Below, one piece after another: positions 8,980 through 18,239 of a stretch of DNA of 64,000 nucleotides. Each line of letters starts with the position of its first letter. Within the stretch, counting starts at the first letter, position 1. Origin of the DNA: Acidobacteriota bacterium. Lineage in GTDB: Bacteria; Acidobacteriota; Holophagae; Holophagales; Holophagaceae. The notes beneath the pieces were generated by a model. The model was not told where the DNA came from, searched no databases, and saw only the letters and a list, made by a program, of their open reading frames with translations. The position numbers and the translations under genes are program-made. The stretch is from NCBI GenBank assembly GCA_016195985.1, contig JACPYP010000019.1, positions 1 through 64,000 of the forward strand, written 5' to 3'.

Positions 8980-10347
8980 GTGTTTGGCAAGATCCAGCAC
9001 ATCCATTTCGTGGGCATCGGCGGCATCGGCATGTCCGGCATCGCCGAAGTGCTCGCCAACCTGGGCTACCAGGTGTCCGGTTCGGACCTCAAGGAAAGCT
9101 CGGTCACTCAGCGTTTGCGAAGCCTGGGCATCACGGTGCACCTGGGCCACCACGGCCGCGCCATCGAGGGCGCCCAGGTGGTGGTCATCAGCTCCGCCGT
9201 GAAGGGCGACAATCCCGAGGTGGTGGCCGCCCACACCGCCAAGGTGCCCGTGATCCCCCGCGGCGAGATGCTGTCGGAATTGATGCGCATGAAATACGGC
9301 ATCGCCGTGGCAGGCTCCCATGGCAAGACCACCACCACCAGCATGGTGGCCCAGGTGCTCAGCCAGGGCGGCATCGACCCCACCATCGTCATCGGCGGCA
9401 AGCTGGGCACCATCGGCAGCAACGCCAAGCTGGGCAAGGGGCCCTTCCTGGTGGCGGAGGCCGATGAAAGCGACGGCAGTTTCCTCATGCTCAACCCCAC
9501 CTTGGCCGTCATCACCAACATCGACCGCGAGCACCTGGACCACTACAAGGACCTGGACGAGATCCAGGACGCCTTCGTGGCCTTCGCCAACAAGGTGCCC
9601 TTCTACGGTTCTGTGTTCCTCTGCATGGACGACGCCAACGCCGCGGCCGTGCGGCCCCGCCTTAAGCGCCAGGTGCGCACCTACGGCACCCACCCCCAGG
9701 TGGACATCCGCGCCCGCGAGATCCGCCAGGAGGGCTTCCGCACCCACTTCAAGGTGACGGCCCACGGCACGGACCTCGGCGCCTTCAGTCTGGGCGTGCC
9801 GGGACACCACATGGTGCTGAACGCCCTGGCCGCCATCGGCATCGCGCTGGAACTGGACGTGGAGCCCGAGGTCATCCGCGCCAGCCTCTCCAGCTTCACG
9901 GGCGCTGACCGCCGCTTCCACCTCAAGGGCGAAAAGGGCGGAGTGCTGGTGGTGGACGACTACGGCCATCATCCCACGGAGATCGCAGCCACCCTGGACG
10001 CCGCCCGCGCTGGCTTCCCGGACCGGCGCCTGGTCGCAGCCTTCCAGCCCCACCGCTACAGCCGGACCAAAGCCCTGCTCGAAGAATTCGGCACCGCGTT
10101 CTTCCAGGCGGATTCCGTCATCGTCACCGACATCTATCCCGCCGGGGAACAACCCATCCAGGGCGTGGACGGCGCCGCGGTGGCCGAGGCCCTGCGGGCC
10201 CACGGCCAGAAGGAAGTCCATCTGGCGGGCCGCGTCGAAGATCTGCCCGCGGCGCTGAAGCGCCTTACGCGCAACGGAGATCTGGTCATCACCTTCGGAG
10301 CCGGATCCATCACCCACGCCGGACCGGCCTTCCTGGAACTGGATTGA
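8980..10347 (+). CDS. murC: UDP-N-acetylmuramate--L-alanine ligase
   Basis: A 455-residue cytoplasmic ligase that adds L-alanine to UDP-MurNAc, the first amino acid step of peptidoglycan stem-peptide synthesis, with ATP. It opens with [17 protein letters not shown] (UDP-sugar binding) and has the Mur ATP loop [10 protein letters not shown] at residues 111-120, then [11 protein letters not shown] and [10 protein letters not shown], all diagnostic for MurC. The GTG at 8980 has a GGGGG ribosome site 8 bases upstream and gives normal length; the open frame extends 96 bases upstream without support. The downstream M14 peptidase gene starts 2 bases after its stop, so the two are probably cotranscribed. 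No other mur genes are nearby. Confidence 0.97.
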   Translation: MFGKIQHIHFVGIGGIGMSGIAEVLANLGYQVSGSDLKESSVTQRLRSLGITVHLGHHGRAIEGAQVVVISSAVKGDNPEVVAAHTAKVPVIPRGEMLSELMRMKYGIAVAGSHGKTTTTSMVAQVLSQGGIDPTIVIGGKLGTIGSNAKLGKGPFLVAEADESDGSFLMLNPTLAVITNIDREHLDHYKDLDEIQDAFVAFANKVPFYGSVFLCMDDANAAAVRPRLKRQVRTYGTHPQVDIRAREIRQEGFRTHFKVTAHGTDLGAFSLGVPGHHMVLNALAAIGIALELDVEPEVIRASLSSFTGADRRFHLKGEKGGVLVVDDYGHHPTEIAATLDAARAGFPDRRLVAAFQPHRYSRTKALLEEFGTAFFQADSVIVTDIYPAGEQPIQGVDGAAVAEALRAHGQKEVHLAGRVEDLPAALKRLTRNGDLVITFGAGSITHAGPAFLELD

Positions 10348-10349
10348 CC

Positions 10350-12980
10350 ATGCGGAGCCCGCGTCTGGCCCTTCCCGTCCTTCTGGCGGCCGCACCCCTG
10401 TGGGCGGGGCTGCCCGCCGGGCTGCCGCCCTCCGCGGATCACCGGCCTGAGGTGCCCCAGCCCTCCGTTGGAACGCACTACACGCCCCACGCGGAGCTGA
10501 TGGCCTACGCCCGCGTCCTGGCCGCCGCGGCCCCGGACCGGGTGCGGCTGTCGGCCTTGGGCACCACGGAAGAGGGCCGGGAACAGCCCTTCCTGGTGAT
10601 CACCTCCCCGGAGAACCTGAAGCGCCTGGAGGAATGGAAAGCCCGCAACGCCAAGCTGGCGGACCCCCGGACCTGTTCCGAGGAGGAGGCCCGGCGCATC
10701 ACCGAGACCAACCCGGTCTTCGTATGGCTGGGCTACTCCGTCCACGGCTCCGAGGCCTCCGGCTCGGAAGCGGCCCTGGCCGTGGCCTACCACTTCGCCT
10801 CGGCCCGCAGCCCCGAGGTGCTGAAGCAGCTGGAGCGAGTGGTGCTCCTCATGGACCTCACCCAGAACCCCGATGGCCGCGCCAGGCACATCCAGTCCGT
10901 GGCCGAGGCGGCCATGCCCTTTGTGGCGGACGATCCCCTGGACGCCCAGAACTCGGGCCGCTGGCCCAGCGGCCGCTTCAACCACCGGCTCTTCGACCTG
11001 AACCGCGACTGGGCCTGGCAGACCCAGGCGGAAACCCGCGCGAAAACCGCGGCCTTCCTCCAGTGGGCCCCCCAGGTGGCCGCGGATGTCCACGAGATGT
11101 GGGCCGAGGCTTCGTACTATTTCCCGCCCACCATGCAGCCCATCCACGAAGCCCTGCCCGAATCCTTTTCGGGCCGTTGGCAGGCCGCCTTCGGCAAGGG
11201 CATCGCCCGGGCCTTCGATGCCCAGGGATGGTCCTACTTCAGCCGCGACGTCTTCGACCTGTTCTACCCCGGCTACGGCGATTCCTGGCCCACTTTTCAG
11301 GGCGCCGTGGGCATGACCTTCGAGGCCGGCGGCCAGGGCGGCCTCGCCTACAAGCGCCTGGACGGCGAGGTGCTCACCCTGGAATCCCGCGTCCGCCGCC
11401 ACACCGCCGCCAGCCTGGCCACCGTGGCCACCGCCGCCAGCGAGCGGCAGGCCCTGCTGTGGGATTTCCAGCGCGCCCGGCGCGAACGTGTGGCCCTCGG
11501 CGACAAGGCCGGCGCCTTCCTGCTGGCGGAGGGCGCTGATCCTGCCCGCACCCGCGCCCTGGTGGCCCTCCTCCGCCGCAACGGCATCGAGGTGCAGCGC
11601 ACCGGCGGCGAACTCTCCACCGCAGGACTGGAACCCATCGGCCTGGCCCAGATCGGCCCCCAGGTCAAAACGATTCCCGCCGGCAGCTTCCTGGTGCCCC
11701 TGGATCAGCCCCGGGGCGCCCTGGCCCAGGCCCTGCTCGAGGCCGAGGCCCACATGGGCCCCAAGCCCACCTACGACACCACCGCCTGGAGCCTGCCCCT
11801 GGCCTTCCACACGCCGGCCTGGCACGCCAAGGCCCGACCCAGGGTCAACGTCGTCGCCGAGGGCGCCGTGCCCGGCGCCCCGGAACTGGACGAAGCCGCC
11901 TGGGGCTACCTCGTTCCCGCGGGCCGCGAAGGCGTGGAACGCACCCTGGCCACCCTGCTGCAAGAAGGCTACAAAGCCACGGTCCTGGCCGAACCGGCCA
12001 CGCACCAGGGCCAGCGCCTGGAAGCGGGCACCCTCGTATTCCCCCGCCGGGCGAATCCCCCCGCCCTCCGGACCAGGCTCCAGGCCCTGGCCGGGGAGAA
12101 TCAGCATCCCGTGCTGCCCACGGACACCGCCCAGATGTCCGCAGGCCCCGATCTGGGATCGAACCGCACCCTCATCCTGAAGGCCCCCCGCATCGCCCTG
12201 CTCATGGATCGTCCGGCCAATCCCACGGCCTTCGGCGCCCTGGCCCACACCCTTGCGGAGGCGGGCCTTCCCTTCGTGCAGCTGCGCGCCGAACGCCTGG
12301 GCGCCGCCACGCTGAGCCGCTACACCCACGTGATCATGGTGGATGACGGCGGCGCGGGCCGGGGCTGGCAGCAGGTGCTGGGCGAAGGCGGCGCCGCCAA
12401 GCTGAAGGCCTGGATCGCCGGAGGCGGCAACCTCCTGGCCTTCCAGGGCGGCGCGGCCTACGCTTCCCGGGCGGGCCTCACTTCCACGGGCTACCGCCTG
12501 CTGGGCAAGGCCGCGGAGGAGGCCCGCCTCAAGGAGAAGGATCCCAAGCGGGAGGCCCCCAAGGCGGATCCCGCCGACCTTCTGCGCCCCTGGGACAAGC
12601 GCGAGGAGCGCGCCCTGGAGGAGAGCATTCCCGGCGCCTTCCTGAAAGTCCACGTGGACGGCAGCCACCCCCTGGCCTGGGGCCTCCACGCGGAACAGGG
12701 CGCCGCCGTGCTGAACACCAGCGATCCCATCCTCGAACTGAGCGCCGGGGGGGAGAATCCCCTGTCCTACCCCAAGGACGGGCTGAGGGTGTCGGGCCTG
12801 ATGCCCAAGGGCCTCGAGGCCAAGCTGCAGCAGACGGCCTACGCCATCCGCGAACACTCGGGCCTCGGCACCCTCGTCCTGGTGGCGGGCGATCCCGTCT
12901 TCCGGGCCCAGACCCCCTTCACGCGCCGCCTCCTCTTCAACGCCATCTTCTTCGGCGCCTACCGGCCCGCCGGAGACTAG
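10350..12980 (+). CDS. Secreted M14-family zinc carboxypeptidase
   Basis: An 876-residue exported metallopeptidase. A signal peptide (about 1-20) precedes the M14 domain: YSVHGSEASGSEAA supplies zinc ligands His132 and Glu135, NPDGR and NHRLFDLNRDW are substrate-contact blocks, and DVHEMW supplies the third ligand, His248. The catalytic Glu is likely in MTFEAGGQGG. The long C-terminal part includes a glutamine-amidotransferase-like fold (VIMVDDGGAGRGW ... GGGNLLAFQGGAAY), a common arrangement in large bacterial M14 proteins. It probably trims peptides outside the cytoplasm. I chose the ATG 2 bases after the murC stop; a TTG at 10344 would overlap murC. Confidence 0.88.
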   Translation: MRSPRLALPVLLAAAPLWAGLPAGLPPSADHRPEVPQPSVGTHYTPHAELMAYARVLAAAAPDRVRLSALGTTEEGREQPFLVITSPENLKRLEEWKARNAKLADPRTCSEEEARRITETNPVFVWLGYSVHGSEASGSEAALAVAYHFASARSPEVLKQLERVVLLMDLTQNPDGRARHIQSVAEAAMPFVADDPLDAQNSGRWPSGRFNHRLFDLNRDWAWQTQAETRAKTAAFLQWAPQVAADVHEMWAEASYYFPPTMQPIHEALPESFSGRWQAAFGKGIARAFDAQGWSYFSRDVFDLFYPGYGDSWPTFQGAVGMTFEAGGQGGLAYKRLDGEVLTLESRVRRHTAASLATVATAASERQALLWDFQRARRERVALGDKAGAFLLAEGADPARTRALVALLRRNGIEVQRTGGELSTAGLEPIGLAQIGPQVKTIPAGSFLVPLDQPRGALAQALLEAEAHMGPKPTYDTTAWSLPLAFHTPAWHAKARPRVNVVAEGAVPGAPELDEAAWGYLVPAGREGVERTLATLLQEGYKATVLAEPATHQGQRLEAGTLVFPRRANPPALRTRLQALAGENQHPVLPTDTAQMSAGPDLGSNRTLILKAPRIALLMDRPANPTAFGALAHTLAEAGLPFVQLRAERLGAATLSRYTHVIMVDDGGAGRGWQQVLGEGGAAKLKAWIAGGGNLLAFQGGAAYASRAGLTSTGYRLLGKAAEEARLKEKDPKREAPKADPADLLRPWDKREERALEESIPGAFLKVHVDGSHPLAWGLHAEQGAAVLNTSDPILELSAGGENPLSYPKDGLRVSGLMPKGLEAKLQQTAYAIREHSGLGTLVLVAGDPVFRAQTPFTRRLLFNAIFFGAYRPAGD

Positions 12981-13001
12981 GAGCAGCCATTGGGAGCCAG
13001 C

Positions 13002-13571
13002 ATGGGCCTCCGCTTCACCCTTGCCATCACCGGCGCCTCCGGCTCCGCCTTCGGCGTGGCCGCGCTGAGGCGCCTCTCCGCCAACCCGGCGGTGGAACAG
13101 GTGGCGCTGCTGCTGTCGCCCACGGGGAAGCGCTGCCTGCTCGACGAAACGGGCCTGACGCCCAAGGATCTTGCGGCCCTGCCCAAGGTGGGCCTGCGCG
13201 ACGAGCGCGATCTCGGCGCCGACATCTCGTCCGGCTCCCACCGCCACGACGGCATGGCCATCGTCCCTTGCAGCGCGGGCGCCATGGGACGCATCGCCTC
13301 GGGAGTGAGCGAATCCCTGGTGAGCCGAGCGGCGGACGTGTGCCTCAAGGAACGCCGTCCCCTGGTGGTCTGCCTGCGCGAAACGCCGCTCAACCGCATC
13401 CACCTGGAGAACATGCTCCGCCTCCACGATGCCGGCGCCGTGGTGATGCCCATCATGCCGGGCTTCTACAGCGGCCCGAAGAACCTCGACGATCTCTTCG
13501 ACACCTTCGCCACCCGCGTGCTGGACCAGCTGGGACTCCGTGAATCCGATGCACGGCGGTGGAAGGGGTGA
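13002..13571 (+). CDS. ubiX: UbiX-family flavin prenyltransferase
   Basis: A 189-residue enzyme that joins dimethylallyl phosphate to FMN, making the prenylated flavin cofactor for UbiD-type decarboxylases. Family marks are TLAITGASGSAFGVAALR at the N-terminus (FMN binding), VPCSAGAMGRIASGVSESLV in the middle, and RETPLNRIHLENMLRL followed by IMPGFYSGPKNLDDL. The ATG at 13002 has GGGAG 5 bases upstream; a TTG 12 bases earlier is less likely. No UbiD partner is in the window. The stop codon abuts the convergent ftsX stop with no base between. Confidence 0.92.
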   Translation: MGLRFTLAITGASGSAFGVAALRRLSANPAVEQVALLLSPTGKRCLLDETGLTPKDLAALPKVGLRDERDLGADISSGSHRHDGMAIVPCSAGAMGRIASGVSESLVSRAADVCLKERRPLVVCLRETPLNRIHLENMLRLHDAGAVVMPIMPGFYSGPKNLDDLFDTFATRVLDQLGLRESDARRWKG

Positions 13572-14501
13572 CTAACCCGCACTCTCCATGAGCGCGGCTT
13601 CTTCGCGCTGGGCCTTGCGGGTGCTCCAGAAGGCCCAGAGGGCGCCCAGGGCGCCCGTGGCCGCGCCCACGAAGGTCAGCAGGAACATGCTGACCCAGGA
13701 GAAGAAGCCCAGGCGCGCCAGCTCCACGAGCATCGGCGAAAGGCCGCCCACGCCGCGGGACAGGGGCAGCCAGAGGCCGAAGAGGCCCAGCAGCGCGATG
13801 AGGCTGCCCCCCACGCCCAGGAAGGCGCCTTCCAGCAGCAGCGGCGTCCGGATGAAGGATTCGGAAGCGCCCACGAGGCGCATGATGACGATCTCCTCTT
13901 CACGCGCGAGGATGCTCATGCGGATGACGTTCCCGGTGGCGAACCCGGCGGCCAGCAGCAGCAGCACGCCCAGGGTGGTGAGGCCCGAACGCAGCATGCG
14001 CGCCATGCGCTGCAGGTTCTCCAGGCGCTCCTGGTCGGCCAGGACATCCCCCACGCCGGGCAGGCTGCGCAGGCTCTCGCCCACTTCCACGGCTCGCGCC
14101 CCCGTGGCCAGGTCCGCCCGGAGGCTCAGCTCGAGGCTCTCAGGCAGGGCGTCCTTGCCGGCGCTCTCCAGCAGCAGCCCCGCTTCGCGGGTGGCCGACA
14201 TGAAGCGCTGGCGGTTCTCCTCGGCGCTCATGCGGCGCACCTCGCGGAAGCGCGGATCCCGCTTCAGGCGCGCGGCGGTTTCATCCAGCGAGCGGCCTTC
14301 GGCGGCATAGACCACCACCTTGGCCATGCCCTCCAGCCGGCCCACGAAACGGTCGAGGCTTTCCACCAGCAGCAGGCCGCCGCCCGCCAGCAGCAGGCCG
14401 GAGGCCAGCGTGAGCACGGCGAGCACGTACTGCCCCCGGTGGCGGAAGAGGTCCCGGAGCACGTCCTGAAGCAGCAGCCCCAGCAGGCGCAGGCTCGTCA
14501 C
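13572..14501 (-). CDS. ftsX: Cell-division ABC-type membrane protein FtsX
   Basis: A 309-residue inner-membrane protein of the FtsX family, which couples the FtsE ATPase to peptidoglycan hydrolase activation at the septum. It has one N-terminal transmembrane helix (YVLAVLTLASGLLLAGGGLLL), an extracytoplasmic domain (about 55-180) and three C-terminal helices, with the family stretch LAREEEIVIMRLVGASESFI. The GTG start at 14501 overlaps the stop of the upstream lipoprotein gene (GTGA), implying translational coupling. The usual ftsE partner is not adjacent, which is unusual. Confidence 0.88.
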   Translation of the reverse strand: MTSLRLLGLLLQDVLRDLFRHRGQYVLAVLTLASGLLLAGGGLLLVESLDRFVGRLEGMAKVVVYAAEGRSLDETAARLKRDPRFREVRRMSAEENRQRFMSATREAGLLLESAGKDALPESLELSLRADLATGARAVEVGESLRSLPGVGDVLADQERLENLQRMARMLRSGLTTLGVLLLLAAGFATGNVIRMSILAREEEIVIMRLVGASESFIRTPLLLEGAFLGVGGSLIALLGLFGLWLPLSRGVGGLSPMLVELARLGFFSWVSMFLLTFVGAATGALGALWAFWSTRKAQREEAALMESAG

Positions 14502-15571
14502 GAAGCATTCCCGTCCACGGCCAGGCCCTTGAACACGCTTCCGCTGGCGGCCGTGGCCGTCTTCGCCGCCGTGCCGCCCAGGGGGGACTTCCAGATGAGG
14601 ATGGTGTTGTAGCCGGTGGTGCCGTTGCCCCGCAGGCCCACCAGCCAATCCTTGGTGCCCGGATGGGAGAGGACGCGCAGATCAGGCTGGCCCGCGGCGG
14701 TGCCCACGGTGAGCGAGGGGGCCTGGTTGTAGGACAGCCCGAACTGGCCGGTGCGGAAGGCCTGGATGGGCGCATCCGTGCTGGCCGCGTCGGTGTTGTG
14801 GCGCGCGACGAACAGGTAGTTGTTTCCCGTGTCCAGGGCCAAGGAGCCGTAGATGCCGAGGGTAGTCAATTTGCCCAGGATGACCTGGGAGGCGTCGAAG
14901 GAAACCGAACTGCCCTTGCGCAAGCGGGGCCCGGTGAGCGCGTCGGTGCCCACGGTGCCGCCGTCCTTGAAGAAGGCGTAGACCACTCCGCTTCCGGCCG
15001 CCACGCCGGTTCCGCCCGAATCGCCGCTCATCTGCAGGGCCTGGAGGGCGATGCTGGCATCCTGGATCTGGCTGCTGGCGCTGGCCACCACCCAGATCTG
15101 GGTGCTGCTGTCGCCGGACTCGGTGATGAAAAGGGTGTCGTTCTGCGTGTCCAGGGCGATCTGGCCGAACTTGCCGTTGGTGAGCCTTCCCGTGCTGGAG
15201 AGGCTGAAGGAGTAGACATCGCCCGTGGGCACCGAGCCGGACTGGGAGCGGATGTTGTTCACCCGCACGATGGTGCCGGTATCGGACACCATGTAGAGGA
15301 TGCCGCGCTGCCGGTCGAAGGCCAGCCCGCCCCAGGCCAGGTTGGACACCTTGCTGAAGAGGCTGGAGGTGATCTGGTAGGTGGGCGAAGGGGTGGTCGT
15401 GCTGTCGTAGACCGCGCCCAGGTCTTTCCAGACGAACACCTGGTTGGAGGTGGAATCGAAGGTGTAGAGGGCCGCGCCGCTGGTGCCGCCGGAGGATCCG
15501 TCCGGATCCTTGCATCCTGCCGCCAACAACAACAGAGAGGCCGCGAGGCCGAGCCACAGACGCGATGTCAT
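14498..15571 (-). CDS. Propeller-like lipoprotein of unknown function
   Basis: A 357-residue lipoprotein: signal peptide MTSRLWLGLAASLLLLAAGC with a lipobox ending in Cys20, then a Gly/Ser linker. The mature part has several repeats with the pattern hydrophobic-A-hydrophobic-D-x2-N/R-x3-hydrophobic (FDRQRGILYMVS, LDTQNDTLFITE, LDTGNNYLFVAR), like blades of a beta-propeller. No catalytic motif is evident. It is second in a three-gene operon (DUF4388 protein, this gene, ftsX) and overlaps ftsX by 4 bases, so a role linked to division or envelope is possible but only inferred. Confidence 0.75.
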   Translation of the reverse strand: MTSRLWLGLAASLLLLAAGCKDPDGSSGGTSGAALYTFDSTSNQVFVWKDLGAVYDSTTTPSPTYQITSSLFSKVSNLAWGGLAFDRQRGILYMVSDTGTIVRVNNIRSQSGSVPTGDVYSFSLSSTGRLTNGKFGQIALDTQNDTLFITESGDSSTQIWVVASASSQIQDASIALQALQMSGDSGGTGVAAGSGVVYAFFKDGGTVGTDALTGPRLRKGSSVSFDASQVILGKLTTLGIYGSLALDTGNNYLFVARHNTDAASTDAPIQAFRTGQFGLSYNQAPSLTVGTAAGQPDLRVLSHPGTKDWLVGLRGNGTTGYNTILIWKSPLGGTAAKTATAASGSVFKGLAVDGNAS

Positions 15572-15579
15572 CGGAAACC

Positions 15580-16704
15580 CTATTTGGTGGAGAAGAGGGC
15601 CTTGAGGTGGGTGTTCAAGGTGCGCACCATGTCCGCGTCGCAACCCGCGTCCACGGCGCCACGGCTGATGGCCAAGGCGAGGCCCTTGACCGCCTCGGGG
15701 CCGTCTCCGGAAATGATCTGCTGGGTGGCCTTGGCCTGGAGCCGGTTCACCATTTCATGCTGCGCCTCGGGCAGCACCATCTTGGCCGCCTGGGCGATGC
15801 GCTGCGTGAAGTTCATGAGCTTGACCATGCGCTGGGGGTCGTCCACAGGAGCGGGTTTGGGGGCCGTCGCCTGCACCGGGGGCGGGAGGGGTGGCGCGAG
15901 CGGGGGCGTCAGGGGAACGCCACCGGCCACGCCGCCTCCCACGGTTTCGGGCAGAGGCTCCTCGTTTTCCGGAAACCCGTGCATCTGAGGCATGGGTGGC
16001 GGGGCCTGGAGCCGGACGATGGCCGTTTCCTCTTCCGGGAACTGCGGCGCCACCGGCCCGGAGGCGGCGAACATGGCGGAGGCGGGCACCAACTCCTTGG
16101 CGGGCTCCTTGGCGGGGGGCGCCTCGGGCGGGGCTTCCACCTTCGGGGCCCTGCCGGACCTGATCCCCTTCATGACCAGGTGCCCGGCCATGACCAGGCC
16201 GTAGAGATCCTTGGCCACGCTGAGCACGGGCTTCTGCAGGACTTCCGCCAGTTCGGCCACGGTGTAGTAGCCCGTGGCCAGGGCCAGCAGCTTGGCCTCG
16301 CGGGGATTGACCCCGTGGGGCGTGTCCCCAGGCAGAAGGGTGGACGCGGGGTAGAGCTCCACCGAAGGAACCTTCTGGCTGATGACGCGCCATTCATCCA
16401 TGCGGCGCCCCAGCTCCATCAAGATGGAGGCGTTGGGCTTGGTGATGGTGGCCTGCACATCCGCCGCTTCCTCCTCGAAGCGGTAGGTGCCGTCCAGCCA
16501 CAAGGCCACTTCCATGAGAGCCTCAAAACCCTCGCCCGCATGAGTCACGGCGTGGATGATGCGGCCGTCCTTCAGGTAGATCCGGGCCCGGGAGGCCTCC
16601 TGTTGCACGTGGAAACAACCGGACTTCCCGCCTTGGCTGACGAGCTGGATGATGTCGGGCAGCGGCGCCTCGCGCATGGAGCCTTGGATCACACCCTGGG
16701 ACAT
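15580..16704 (-). CDS. DUF4388 (PatA-like) domain protein
   Basis: A 374-residue cytoplasmic protein. The N-terminal domain, residues about 5-100 (MREAPLPDIIQLVSQGGKSG, ARIYLKDGRIIHAVTHAGEGFEALMEVALW), matches the DUF4388/PatA N-terminal domain found in regulators of Myxobacteria, Acidobacteria and Cyanobacteria. A winged-helix-like segment (REAKLLALATGYYTVAELAEVLQKP) follows, then a Pro-rich linker and a C-terminal helical domain. The ATG at 16704 has a GAGAGGAA site; the frame is open further upstream, but that sequence belongs to an intergenic element. First gene of the operon leading to ftsX. Confidence 0.8.
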   Translation of the reverse strand: MSQGVIQGSMREAPLPDIIQLVSQGGKSGCFHVQQEASRARIYLKDGRIIHAVTHAGEGFEALMEVALWLDGTYRFEEEAADVQATITKPNASILMELGRRMDEWRVISQKVPSVELYPASTLLPGDTPHGVNPREAKLLALATGYYTVAELAEVLQKPVLSVAKDLYGLVMAGHLVMKGIRSGRAPKVEAPPEAPPAKEPAKELVPASAMFAASGPVAPQFPEEETAIVRLQAPPPMPQMHGFPENEEPLPETVGGGVAGGVPLTPPLAPPLPPPVQATAPKPAPVDDPQRMVKLMNFTQRIAQAAKMVLPEAQHEMVNRLQAKATQQIISGDGPEAVKGLALAISRGAVDAGCDADMVRTLNTHLKALFSTK

Positions 16705-17090
16705 GGGTTGTTCCTCTCGGGAAGATGAATCGGATGCCCAACCATACCACGGAGTGCGTCCGGAAGAGCGCCTAGCAGAACCCCACGAGGCCGCGCGGAG
16801 GCGTGCCTGGCGAGGAATGCGAATTAAGGCGCAGCGGGTACGACGCGCAACGCGCACGGCGTGGCATTGCGACGCCAGCCATCCTCGCCCAGGGGCGCCA
16901 GGTCCCTCGAACAACGAACCACGTTGCCCTGCGGGCCCTTCTTTCTCGGTATCGCTTACGGCGATACACGAGACAAACGGATATCTGCACTGCATCCCGC
17001 CTGGAATCATCACGGCACCGCGGGGTTCTGTTAGGCGCTATCGAGTGCGCACTTCCCCAGGAAGGTCTCATGAGCGATCCTGGAGGTCCT
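16705..17090. other. 386-base divergent intergenic region
   Basis: Holds the structured element at 16806-16893 and a second imperfect hairpin around 16944-16972 (CTCGGTATCGC pairing with GCGATACACGAG). It must contain the promoters of both flanking operons, but I see no clear sigma-70 pair. I looked for the conserved core of an FMN riboswitch, expected upstream of rib genes, and did not find it. Confidence 0.5.
16806..16893. repeat. Structured intergenic element, possible dispersed repeat
   Basis: Outer arms at 16806-16816 and 16882-16893 pair over 11 bp with one bulge, and an inner pair (16816-16820 with 16864-16868) plus a small GCGC hairpin lies inside. It fills part of the 386-base gap between the divergent DUF4388 and ribBA genes. 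It resembles GC-rich repetitive elements that give phantom ORFs in other bacteria; only one copy is in this window. Confidence 0.45.
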
Positions 17091-18239
17091 ATGAGCACCC
17101 GCCCCGACTCCCCTTTCGCCTCCATTGAGGAAGCCATCGAAACCATCCGCCAGGGCCGCATGGTCGTGGTGGTGGATGACGAGGACCGGGAAAACGAAGG
17201 GGACCTCACCCTGGCCGCCGAGCACGTGAGCCCGGAGGCCATCGCCTTCATGGCCACCCACGGCCGCGGCCTCATCTGCGCCGCCTTCGAGGGGCCGCTC
17301 CTGGACAAGCTCCAGATCCCCCTCATGGTCCGGGACAACACCAGCCCCTTCGAAACGGCCTTCTGCGTGTCCGTGGAGGCCCGGGAGGGCACCACCACGG
17401 GCATCAGCGCCCAGGACCGCTCCCGCACCATCGAGGCCCTCATCGCCCCGGACGCCAAGCCCCAGCATTTCGTGAAGCCGGGCCACGTCTTCCCCCTGCG
17501 CGCCCGCCCCGGCGGCGTGCTCACCCGCACGGGCCAGACCGAGGCCAGCGTGGACCTGGCCCGGCTCGCGGGCCTGCACCCCAGCGGCGTCATCTGCGAG
17601 ATCATGAAGGATGACGGCACCATGGCCCGGGTGCCGGACCTCGTGCCCTTCTGCCGGAAGCACGGCCTGCCCCTGGTCACGGTGGCCGACCTGGTGGCCT
17701 ACCGCCTGCGCCAGGAGCCCCTGGTGAAGCTCCTGGAAACCCGCACCATGCCCAGCCTCTGGGGCGAGTTGAAGGTCCACCGTTTCCAGAGCCTGCTGGA
17801 TGGCGGCAGCCACTTGGCCTTCGTGCTGGGCGATCTCGCCCCTGACTCGACCCCGGGCGGCGAACCGCCCCTGGTGCGGGTGCACGTGGAAACCCTGCCC
17901 GACGACCTCCACGGCTTCGAATCCGGCCTGTTCCAGAAGGCCATGGGCGTTCTGGCCAAGGAGGGCCGCGGCGCCATGGTCTACCTGCGCCGCCATGCCC
18001 ACACGCCTGGCGTGGCCGACGAAGGCCCGGCGCAGCCCCAGACCATGAGCGACCGGGATTTCGGTGTGGGCGCCCAGATCCTGAGACAGATCGGCATCGG
18101 GAAAATGCGCCTCCTCAGCCGCCACGAAACCAAGTACATTGGCCTCCGTGGCTTCGGCCTCGACCTTTGCGCCCACGTGCCATTGGAACCCGCCGCTGCC
18201 CACTCCTCTCCGGATAAGTCCACTCTGGATAAGCGTTGA
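17091..18239 (+). CDS. ribB: 3,4-dihydroxy-2-butanone 4-phosphate synthase with degenerate GTP cyclohydrolase II domain
   Basis: A 382-residue RibBA-type protein of riboflavin synthesis. The N-terminal half converts ribulose 5-phosphate to dihydroxybutanone phosphate: VVDDEDRENEGDL at 28-39 holds the acidic metal/substrate loop, and REGTTTGISAQDR and RPGGVLTRTGQTEASVDL are conserved. The C-terminal half keeps RibA endings (RDFGVGAQILRQIGIGKMRLLS, YIGLRGFG), but where GTP cyclohydrolase II has its three zinc cysteines there is VRVHVETLPDDLHGFESGL with no Cys. It is probably inactive as RibA. Two in-frame ATGs (17070, 17091) each have a good ribosome site; I prefer 17091 (GGAGG). First gene of an operon with the next two. 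Confidence 0.9.
   Translation: MSTRPDSPFASIEEAIETIRQGRMVVVVDDEDRENEGDLTLAAEHVSPEAIAFMATHGRGLICAAFEGPLLDKLQIPLMVRDNTSPFETAFCVSVEAREGTTTGISAQDRSRTIEALIAPDAKPQHFVKPGHVFPLRARPGGVLTRTGQTEASVDLARLAGLHPSGVICEIMKDDGTMARVPDLVPFCRKHGLPLVTVADLVAYRLRQEPLVKLLETRTMPSLWGELKVHRFQSLLDGGSHLAFVLGDLAPDSTPGGEPPLVRVHVETLPDDLHGFESGLFQKAMGVLAKEGRGAMVYLRRHAHTPGVADEGPAQPQTMSDRDFGVGAQILRQIGIGKMRLLSRHETKYIGLRGFGLDLCAHVPLEPAAAHSSPDKSTLDKR

Noticed and set aside
16740-17013. N-terminal extension of the DUF4388 gene
   Set aside because: The added residues come from a folded intergenic element; a ribosome site and the domain start support 16704.
16900-17069. FMN riboswitch upstream of ribBA
   Set aside because: I did not find the conserved junction sequences in this strand; only a simple hairpin is seen.
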